A stretch of DNA of 64,000 bases from CALOCN01 sp942491735 (GTDB taxonomy: Bacteria; Eisenbacteria; RBG-16-71-46; JABDJR01): contig CALOCN010000014.1 of the NCBI GenBank assembly GCA_942491735.1, positions 2,294,001 to 2,358,000 on the forward strand, in the 5' to 3' direction. A model generated the notes under the pieces. The model saw only the letters and a list, made by a program, of their open reading frames with translations, was not told the DNA's origin and did not search any database. Shown one piece after another: positions 22,923 to 29,586 of the stretch (positions within the stretch are counted from its first letter, which is position 1; each line of letters starts with the position of its first letter). The position numbers and the translations under genes were made by a program.

Positions 22923-24408
22923 GGGGAATCTCCAGGGCAAAGTGGTGCGTCTCCCCGGCGGCGAGACGATCGAGATGCAGGTCGGCCAACCGCGCCACCG
23001 CACCCGGCGCCTCGGTGCCAAGAAGCACGGCAAGGGTCGCGACCGACAACCCCCGTTCCTGTTCCCCGCGTCGCGGCCGAAGGAACTCCGGAAGCCGCTT
23101 CAGCTCCGGATGCGCCTTGTAGAGCGTCTGGCGTGCCCGGCGGTCGAGGGTCTCCTCCAGCCGTCCCAGTTGGCCGTCCATCTTGCGGCGCGCGGCCTCG
23201 GCCAGTTGGGGCAGGTCCTTGGCCAGGGAGGCGCCGGCCGCGGTCAGGGTGTCCAGTCCCTCGGCCAGGTCACGACGAAGATGATCCAGGGCCGCGCGGG
23301 CCCCGGCGGGGATCTCCGCCTGCGCTTGTTCGGTGATCCAGCCTTCGGGATCGTGCGCCACCTCGGACACCCGTTCCGCGGGAATCAAGCCCCGCGGGAC
23401 GAGGGTCGCGCGCAGCCGGGAAAGGCGGACCGGCGGGCGAACCCCCATGAACCGATAGAGCGGTTCGAGCTGGAGAAGATAGGCGGCCTCGGTTGCACCC
23501 ACCACCTGGGTCACCGTGCCGAAGAGATGATCCTGCAGGAGTGCGCGGAGCAGCACCGAGGGGGCGAGTCGCTCGGGCTGACCCGCATCCAGGAGCCGGT
23601 CCACGGTGGACTCCCAGGTGGCCGGGTCGATCTCTCCACGGCGTTCCCCCTTCAGGGGAAAGAGCCCATGATCACAGGTGTCGTCGTCGAGCGGAGCGGG
23701 TGCTCCCCCGGACCGCAGGCGTTTCCCGTTCCCGCGCACCCCCTCGGCAAGTTCGGTGTGGTGCTCCCGGTAGTTCCGCCACACGGCCTCTCCCGCCGAA
23801 CGGAGTTCCGCCCAGCGCGAGTCCAGCGGCAGGAGGCCATCCTTCCCGCACCAGGCCAGGAGCATCCGGATGTACCGCGCCCCCAGATCCCCCGCCGGCT
23901 CCCCGCTTCCGATCATCGCGCGCCGCTGGGGAGTCTCCAGCAATGCGTCCAACGTATCGGACTCGGGTAGCACCGCGCTGCCGATCCAGTGGCGTGCCGG
24001 AAGCGGTGACTCCCAGCGGGCGCGATGGACCTCGAGATCGTGATCGGCCACCGCGGCCCAGGCCACCTCGTCCCAGTCCGTGTCGTCCCCCTGGGCCCAG
24101 AACACGGCAATGGCCGGCTTGCCTTCAGCGCACAGCCGGCGGGCCAGACGGGCCGCAGTAAACGCCTTGTAGATCCCGAACAGGGGACCCCCCAGGGCCC
24201 CGGTCTGTTGCCCGGTCACGATGATGCGGGTTTCGGGATTCCCGAGAAGATCCAGGGACCGGCGCACCGCGGGTGGAGCTTCCCACCGGTCAAGCGCTTC
24301 GCGCCATCGGGCAATCAGTGCCGGCGGCAGGTGCTTGGGGCCCGCTTCCTCCAGGGCGAGGGAGCGCGCGGGCGGGGCATCAACGGGCCAGGACACGGTC
24401 AGGGTCAT
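22915..24408 (-). CDS. bshC: Putative cysteine-adding enzyme of bacillithiol synthesis
   Basis: Last step: adds cysteine to GlcN-malate to give bacillithiol. A 497-residue BshC-family protein, slightly shorter than the ~540 of Bacillus. Recognisable blocks are IIVTGQQTGALGGPLFGIYKA (HIGH-like nucleotide-fold region), AVFWAQGDDTDWDEVA, and VVGATEAAYLLQLEPLYRFMGV. A coiled-coil region (AARRKMDGQLGRLEETL) lies in the last third as in the family. The ATG at 24408 has AGGAG with 9-base spacing. It follows the methyltransferase by four bases and overlaps bshB by 8. Confidence 0.93.
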   Translation of the reverse strand: MTLTVSWPVDAPPARSLALEEAGPKHLPPALIARWREALDRWEAPPAVRRSLDLLGNPETRIIVTGQQTGALGGPLFGIYKAFTAARLARRLCAEGKPAIAVFWAQGDDTDWDEVAWAAVADHDLEVHRARWESPLPARHWIGSAVLPESDTLDALLETPQRRAMIGSGEPAGDLGARYIRMLLAWCGKDGLLPLDSRWAELRSAGEAVWRNYREHHTELAEGVRGNGKRLRSGGAPAPLDDDTCDHGLFPLKGERRGEIDPATWESTVDRLLDAGQPERLAPSVLLRALLQDHLFGTVTQVVGATEAAYLLQLEPLYRFMGVRPPVRLSRLRATLVPRGLIPAERVSEVAHDPEGWITEQAQAEIPAGARAALDHLRRDLAEGLDTLTAAGASLAKDLPQLAEAARRKMDGQLGRLEETLDRRARQTLYKAHPELKRLPEFLRPRRGEQERGLSVATLAVLLGTEAPGAVARLADLHLDRLAAGETHHFALEIPHA

Positions 24409-24412
24409 CCGG

Positions 24413-25150
24413 TCAGTCTCCTGCAAGGGCGTGCACGATGAAACGGGGGGAATCCCCCTCGGCCGAGGTCCCATCATAGTCCCCGAAGCGGGATTGCACA
24501 TGCCATCCGGCTTCCTGAAGGAGCCGTTCCACGGTGGGGCCTTCGTACAGCGCCACCCGCTCCTGGTACCGATCGAGGACTTCCCCGCCGGCTCGGCGCA
24601 CCACCGCGTCCTTGACCACGAAGTCGCTGTCCTCCCCCGGTTCGATGCGGCGGTGCTCCTCGAGGACGAGGTCGTCCACGGTCCGCTCGCTGTTCGCCTG
24701 CAGTCCCCGGCGCACCTGCCCGGCATTGAGATAGTCGAGCAGGAGGACCCCGGCCCCGCCCACCACGCGCCGCCACTCGACGAGCAGCTCCACGTGCTCG
24801 GCCTGGTTGCGGAAATACCCGAAGCTGGTGAACAGGCTGACCACCGAGGCGAAGGAGGCGTCCCGAAACGGCAACCGGCGCATGTCGGAGCGCAGCAGAC
24901 GATCCGTCCCCAGATCATTCCGAGCCACCGCGAGAAGGCTGGCCGAGCGGTCGATGCCGATCGCATCGAAACCCCGCTCGTCGAGGGCGCGCAGGTATCG
25001 CCCCGCCCCGGTGCCGATATCGAGCACCCGGCCCGTTGTGGGAAGGAGGGACCCCAGGGTGGCGAGGGCACGACGCGCCTCGGGTAGATCCCGGTGGGGA
25101 TAGAGGGTCAGGTACCAGCGTCCGAATGCGCGATCGAACCAGTCGGTCAT
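24413..25150 (-). CDS. Class I SAM-dependent methyltransferase in the bacillithiol operon
   Basis: A 245-residue methyltransferase. The Rossmann SAM site is clear: RVLDIGTGAGRYLRAL (motif I, near residue 42), GIDRSASLL, SDMRRLPFRDASFASVVSLFTSFGYF. The C-terminal half (RIEPGEDSDFVVKD…YQERVALY) belongs to the substrate side. It sits between trxA (7 bases) and bshC (4 bases), so its substrate is likely tied to bacillithiol. In Chlorobaculum tepidum a SAM methyltransferase (NmbA) makes N-methyl-bacillithiol, and this gene is a candidate equivalent (inference from context; sequence identity not tested). The ATG at 25150 is preferred to 25177, which lies inside trxA. Confidence 0.85.
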   Translation of the reverse strand: MTDWFDRAFGRWYLTLYPHRDLPEARRALATLGSLLPTTGRVLDIGTGAGRYLRALDERGFDAIGIDRSASLLAVARNDLGTDRLLRSDMRRLPFRDASFASVVSLFTSFGYFRNQAEHVELLVEWRRVVGGAGVLLLDYLNAGQVRRGLQANSERTVDDLVLEEHRRIEPGEDSDFVVKDAVVRRAGGEVLDRYQERVALYEGPTVERLLQEAGWHVQSRFGDYDGTSAEGDSPRFIVHALAGD

Positions 25151-25157
25151 TCCCGGC

Positions 25158-25490
25158 TCAGCCGCCGAGGACGGCATCCACCTTTTCGGTCAGCTTGGAC
25201 TCCGGCACCGCGCCCACCACGGAGTCGACGACCTGCCCGCCACGGAAGAAGAGCAGGGTGGGGATGGATCGGATGTTGAACCGTGAGGCGACCGCGGGAT
25301 TGTCGTCCGTGTTCAGCTTGGCCACCCGGAGGCGCCCCGCGTACAGCTCGGCCACCTTCTCCACCACCGGCGAAAGGTGTTTGCAGGGCCCGCACCAGGG
25401 GGCCCAGAAGTCAACGAGGACCGGGACGTCGGCGTCCTCGACGGTGGCGGCGAAGTTGGCGTCGGTCAACTCCAGGGTCAGATCGGACAT
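25158..25490 (-). CDS. trxA: Thioredoxin
   Basis: A 110-residue cytoplasmic thiol-disulfide oxidoreductase with the classical active site FWAPWCGPCKHLSPV, cis-proline loop IRSIPTLLFF, and full Trx length. AAGGAG precedes the ATG with 9-base spacing. First gene of the bacillithiol operon, placing two redox thiol systems under one transcript. No promoter was found in the 72 bases upstream; it may be read from the lipoprotein gene. Confidence 0.95.
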   Translation of the reverse strand: MSDLTLELTDANFAATVEDADVPVLVDFWAPWCGPCKHLSPVVEKVAELYAGRLRVAKLNTDDNPAVASRFNIRSIPTLLFFRGGQVVDSVVGAVPESKLTEKVDAVLGG

Positions 25491-25562
25491 GAGGGGGAAC
25501 TCCTTGGCAGGGTCGAAACGGGATGGAAAGGGATGCGGATGGAAGGCGCAGGTCGCGCCGGA

Positions 25563-26027
25563 TCAGAACGGTTCCTTGCCCCCGTCATCGGTGTCGGGGT
25601 CATCGCTGGACGAGCCGAGGATCAGGAACAGGGCAGCCCCCAGGGCGACACCGGCCGCGATCAGGAACACCCCGGTATCCTTCTTTTCCCCGAAATCGGC
25701 TTCGATGGAAGCGACCTCGGACCAGGGAATGCTGGTTTCCTCATAGCGGTTCCAGGTGCTGGTTCGGGCGGTCTCCCCTTCTCCCTCGGCGACCTGGGTG
25801 GTGACGCGTTCCGTGCCCAGCAACGCCTCGTCCTCCGCGGTGAGGGAGATGAACTCCCGCGCGGAACCATCCGTGAGCATCACCCGGTAGGAGCGGGCGG
25901 GCTCGTCGGCCGAGATGTCGTCCCGGTCGATGGTCACGTATCCCGAACTGCACCCGGTGACCAGGAGGGCTCCGACCAGGATGGGAACCAGGACCGGTCG
26001 AATCGCTCGATAGGATCGTCTGTTCAC
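25563..26027 (-). CDS. Hypothetical lipoprotein with C-terminal membrane segment
   Basis: A 154-residue protein not matched to a family. It starts at GTG (26027) and has a lipoprotein signal ending LLVTGCSSG (Cys near residue 23). A charged globular part (YRVMLTDGSAREFISLTAEDEALL, SIPWSEVASIEADF) follows. Near the C-terminus is a hydrophobic helix (GVFLIAAGVALGAALFLIL) and an acidic tail (DDPDTDDGGKEPF). A lipid anchor plus a second membrane helix is unusual. It is expressed from the promoter at 26330-26358 through a ~295-base leader that contains a structured RNA candidate. Confidence 0.65.
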   Translation of the reverse strand: MNRRSYRAIRPVLVPILVGALLVTGCSSGYVTIDRDDISADEPARSYRVMLTDGSAREFISLTAEDEALLGTERVTTQVAEGEGETARTSTWNRYEETSIPWSEVASIEADFGEKKDTGVFLIAAGVALGAALFLILGSSSDDPDTDDGGKEPF

Positions 26028-26129
26028 GTAGTGGGTCTCGTGCGAGGGGCGGTCAGGGTTTCCGGGGGGGCGCCCACAGCCGGCGCATGATGCAGGATCC
26101 GGGCTTCCCGCAGGAGGAGGGTAGCAAAA

Positions 26130-26323
26130 AGCGGGGTCACACGGCACCCGGGGGCCCACACCGGGGAGGGAATTGGGAGGCCGGAGCGACAGGAGGTTTC
26201 AGCCCGAGACTGCGGCTAAGGAGGTCTGAAAAGCACAGTTTCGGACTGCTGCTGCCATGCCCTGCTCAGCCACACCGGCCTCCCTCAACACCCTGTAAAT
26301 CCCCATGTGTGAATTATTCAGTC
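26130..26323 (-). ncRNA. Structured RNA candidate (free RNA or 5' leader element)
   Basis: From the predicted start at ~26323, minus strand. P1 is a perfect 10-base closing stem, GGGAGGCCGG (26284-26275) with CCGGCCTCCC (26184-26175). P2 pairs GUGGCUGAG (26273-26265) with CUUAGCCGC (26220-26212) using three wobbles. A CAGU…ACUG hairpin lies at 26248-26236. The loop between P2 and the hairpin holds ACCTCCTTA, identical to the 16S rRNA 3' end, and ACCTCCT recurs near 26195. GC-rich sequence followed by CTTTTTGC near 26130 may end it. No known riboswitch core was recognised. The region has no convincing ORF. Confidence 0.4.
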
Positions 26324-26329
26324 ATACAC

Positions 26330-26358
26330 AATCTATGGGCGATTCATTCCGGTGTCAA
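26330..26358 (-). promoter_or_regulatory. Promoter TTGACA-17-TAGATT
   Basis: Perfect -35, ideal spacer, good -10. An imperfect dyad TGTGTA…TCACACA covers about 26308-26332, just downstream of the -10. It drives the structured RNA candidate and the lipoprotein gene. Confidence 0.6.
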
Positions 26359-26368
26359 CCGAGCCGTC

Positions 26369-27025
26369 CTAGCGAAGCCGATTCTTGTCGCCTCCACCCG
26401 ATCCCAGGGGTATCCGGTAGTCCAGGCCCAGGGTGAGCTCGATCGAGTCCACCGTGACCTGGGTCTCCAGATCGCCGCTCCCCCGCGTCTCGGTAAAGAA
26501 CGTGTCCCGGAAGTTGGCCCGTAGGGCAACCCGCGGGCTCACGTCCCACTTGATTCCCCCGCCGAGGTGGAACGAGACCTTGGTGAGATCGGCGGAGCCT
26601 CCGTCCGACGTCTCCTGTCCCCCGCTACGCAGGGAGGAACCCAGCCCCAGATCGAGAAACGGATAGACGCGACTGCGGATCAGGGTCTGGAAATTGACCA
26701 GAAAGGACAGCTCGAGTTGGACAAGGCGGACGTCGGCCTGGGTCTGGGGACCGCCGTCCTGGCCGGCGTAGGTCGCCTCGTTCGAGGTGGTCAGGGCAAC
26801 GAACTCTCCCGAGAACGCGGAGACCGGCGCGTACCCGAATCGCAACCCGAAAGCCGGGGAGGTCTGACTGTCGAACGTGCCGACCGGGAGGGCGTTGTCG
26901 TCCCAACTGATGATCCCGACCGTGGGGGAAAGATAGACATGCGGGACCGGTGCGTCCTGGGCCATGACGCCAACCGGGCTCGCGAGACCGAAGACCAAAA
27001 GCGAAGCCATCAACAACCAACGCAC
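26369..27025 (-). CDS. Outer-membrane β-barrel (porin-family) protein
   Basis: A 218-residue exported protein with signal peptide MRWLLMASLLVFGLASPVGVMAQ. The mature part is a run of amphipathic β-strands: PHVYLSPTVGIISWDD, AFGLRFGYAPVSAFSGEFVAL, VRLVQLELSFLVNF, VSFHLGGGIKWDVSPRVALRANFRD, SIELTLGLDYRIPL. This matches eight-stranded OmpA/OmpW-type small barrels. Ends in a basic tail beyond the last strand (GGGDKNRLR), which is a little atypical. It follows the S8 protease gene by 14 bases, at the end of the long leftward run. Confidence 0.75.
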   Translation of the reverse strand: MRWLLMASLLVFGLASPVGVMAQDAPVPHVYLSPTVGIISWDDNALPVGTFDSQTSPAFGLRFGYAPVSAFSGEFVALTTSNEATYAGQDGGPQTQADVRLVQLELSFLVNFQTLIRSRVYPFLDLGLGSSLRSGGQETSDGGSADLTKVSFHLGGGIKWDVSPRVALRANFRDTFFTETRGSGDLETQVTVDSIELTLGLDYRIPLGSGGGDKNRLR

Positions 27026-27039
27026 GCGTTACCCCCTCT

Positions 27040-29586
27040 TCAAGGCAATCTGACCACCCGATAGGCACGGGTGGCATGCCCGGCCCGGACCCGGAACCAG
27101 TACATCCCGGGGACCGCCGTGGTTCCCTGATCGGTGCGCCCGTCCCAGGTCACCTCGGCGCGGTCCCCGACCAGTCGTACCGGGGCAAACCCTCGCACAC
27201 GTCGACCCCGGGCGTCGAGGATGACAATTTCCAGGTCCGAACTTCCGGTGGCGGCGACCCGCAGCGGCAGGCGAGTCTCCGAGCGGAACGGATTCGGTGA
27301 AGCCGGACCCAGAACGAGGGCCGGAGCAACCGCCTCGCCGACCGGAACCACGTCGGTCCAGAAACGCCAGCCTCCGGTCCGTTCCAGGGCCATCAACCGA
27401 TACTGCACACCGGTGGGGGCCGGGGTGTCGCTCCACGTGTGGGGGCCGGGGCCCACCCGCTCGTCCCGCTGGATCCAGGACCCTCCTTGGGACCGGGAGA
27501 GGATGCGGAATCCCAGGACCCCGTCGTCGTCCTGGGCGTGCCATCGCAGGAGCCAGCCCTCCTGGAACACATCCACCGAGATCGGGCGTGCCGAGACCGG
27601 GGTGCGGGTCGTATCGAGCAGGGCCGCCACATCGAGTTTTCCGAACCCGGCCCGTGCGTTCCACACCGCTCCGGTGAAGGAGTCCTGGCGGGAGGACGAC
27701 CGGATCCGGGCCTGGACGTCCTGGAAATCCGCGTCCGGTTCCTGCTCCAACAGCAGAGCCAGGGCTCCGGCCAGGTGAGGCGAGGACATGCTCGTCCCCA
27801 CCGTCGCGTAGTGGGCGCGGGTGGGATCCATGGTTCGGGCCGGGTTGATGCGGCTCTCGAAGAAGGCGTTGACGTCGTCGCTCAGGGACGAGACGACCAC
27901 GTAGCTGGGAGCCAGGAGATCCGGTTTGAGGCGTCCATCCCGGGTGGGTCCGTGGCTCGAGAAGAAGGTGAGGGCCTCGGGAAGGGCGCTCGCCTCGGGC
28001 GGTGCCTGTGGCGGGAGCTGCGCATGCTCGTCTCCCCCCAGGGGATTGAGCCAGGTGTCCTTGGTGTTGTACCCGCCCGCGGCAAGGACGCCGATCGCGG
28101 TCGCCGGAGAGGTCAGGGTTCCATCCGTGACCCGGCGCCGGGCGGTCCAACTCGCGGTGAACGGGAAGGCGGAAGGAATCCACAGGTCCACCACCCGCGT
28201 CCCCGTACTGCCCAGGTCCTGGAACACGACATGCCAGGTTCCCTCGGCCGGTTCCGGCCCGGCCAGGACGCCCGGTTTGGCCGGCCCGGCCTGGAAGTTG
28301 GTGATCTCGATGTCCACCTCGATGTTGGGGCTGACGGTGGAGTCGGCGTCCCAGTGGAGGAGCGACACCGTGCCGTCCGGAGTCGCGGTCTCGGGTACTT
28401 CCTCCCCCAGCCCGATCGGTCCGAAGCGACGTCCACCGGGCGAAACCAGCGTCACCTCGAATGCGTCCGGGGTGTAGTAGAACGCATCCACGGTCATGAA
28501 ATTGAGCAACTCGTCCGGCCCCTGGGGTCCGTAGTCGATCACCACCGAGGCACTGTCCCGGCCTCCCGGGGGCACGGTCAGCCGCGCATGGACCGGATCG
28601 ATCCCGTCGTTGCCGGCCGAGGCGACGATGAGGCGTCCCGGCCCGGTCAGCTCGGTCAGTCCCCTCTCCAGGAACGAGGTGCCGTCGTGGGGACTGGCCT
28701 GGGTCCCGAGTGAGAGGTTGACCACGGCGGGGCGACCGAGCTCATCGGCCCGGGCAAAGATGTAGCGCACCGCATCGACCACGTTGGCGTCGGTGAACTC
28801 CACATGGACAAAGATGATGTCGGCCAGGGGAGCCATCCCCGCGAACAGATACTGGCGTTCCGGCACATCGCTCGCGCTACCGTCTCCCACCGCGATGCCG
28901 GCAACGTGGGTTCCATGCCCCACCTCGTCCGTACTGAGGATCAGGTTGTTGTCGATGTCCGAGGCGGTCCACTCGGTGCCGAACAGGGTTTCCCCCGGCG
29001 GGATGACCGGCGCGGGGCCGGTTTCCCGCCCCTGGTCCCAGTAGTAGAGGAGTCGCGTGGAGCCGTCCGGCTTCAGGAAATCGGGATGATCCGGATCGAG
29101 ACCGCTGTCCACGATTCCGACGATGACGTCCTTTCCGGTCAGTCCTTCCCAGGTGTCCCCCACCCGCTCACGCAATCCGTCCGCTCGAATGCTGACCAGG
29201 GACTGGTCCAGAAGGGCCTCGAGCCTGCGGGCCAGGGAGGCCCGCCAGACGCCGGGGACCGAACCGAGTCGGGGGGCGGTGGCCAGGGGACCCCGGGCGG
29301 TCACTCCATCCCGGGTGCGGGTGATCACCCGAAAGCCCAGGTCGGCCAGGGCCGCTTCGTCCGGGGTTCCGATCAGGATGACGCTGACCTGCTCCGGCGC
29401 CTGCGCGGCGAGGGGGGCGTCGTGGTGGGGACGCGGGCTGCCTCCGTCCTGGATGTTCCGCAGCCCACGGTCCAGTCGTTCCCGACCCCGCTCCTCCTGG
29501 GCCTGGGCCCGGGTGAAATGGCCGTGACCGGCGAGGGCCCCCATGGTGAGGAACGCGATGATCCCGACGTAGGCGGTCCGTTTCAT
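27040..29586 (-). CDS. Secreted subtilisin-like serine protease (S8) with C-terminal sorting tail
   Basis: An 848-residue exported peptidase. A signal peptide at residues 1-28 is followed by an I9-like prodomain region (VSVILIGTPDEAALADLGF) and a complete catalytic triad: Asp160 in IVGIVDSGLDPDHPDF, His224 in GHGTHVAGIAVG, and Ser near 600 in GTSMSSPHLAGALALL. Oxyanion Asn is in VASAGNDGIDP. A ~200-residue insertion between His and Ser resembles a β-sandwich or PA-like insert. Fibronectin/FlgD-like modules end with GMYWFRVRAGHATRAYRVVRLP. The ATG at 29586 overlaps the mutS stop (ATGA), an odd partner for a secreted protease. Confidence 0.9.
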   Translation of the reverse strand: MKRTAYVGIIAFLTMGALAGHGHFTRAQAQEERGRERLDRGLRNIQDGGSPRPHHDAPLAAQAPEQVSVILIGTPDEAALADLGFRVITRTRDGVTARGPLATAPRLGSVPGVWRASLARRLEALLDQSLVSIRADGLRERVGDTWEGLTGKDVIVGIVDSGLDPDHPDFLKPDGSTRLLYYWDQGRETGPAPVIPPGETLFGTEWTASDIDNNLILSTDEVGHGTHVAGIAVGDGSASDVPERQYLFAGMAPLADIIFVHVEFTDANVVDAVRYIFARADELGRPAVVNLSLGTQASPHDGTSFLERGLTELTGPGRLIVASAGNDGIDPVHARLTVPPGGRDSASVVIDYGPQGPDELLNFMTVDAFYYTPDAFEVTLVSPGGRRFGPIGLGEEVPETATPDGTVSLLHWDADSTVSPNIEVDIEITNFQAGPAKPGVLAGPEPAEGTWHVVFQDLGSTGTRVVDLWIPSAFPFTASWTARRRVTDGTLTSPATAIGVLAAGGYNTKDTWLNPLGGDEHAQLPPQAPPEASALPEALTFFSSHGPTRDGRLKPDLLAPSYVVVSSLSDDVNAFFESRINPARTMDPTRAHYATVGTSMSSPHLAGALALLLEQEPDADFQDVQARIRSSSRQDSFTGAVWNARAGFGKLDVAALLDTTRTPVSARPISVDVFQEGWLLRWHAQDDDGVLGFRILSRSQGGSWIQRDERVGPGPHTWSDTPAPTGVQYRLMALERTGGWRFWTDVVPVGEAVAPALVLGPASPNPFRSETRLPLRVAATGSSDLEIVILDARGRRVRGFAPVRLVGDRAEVTWDGRTDQGTTAVPGMYWFRVRAGHATRAYRVVRLP

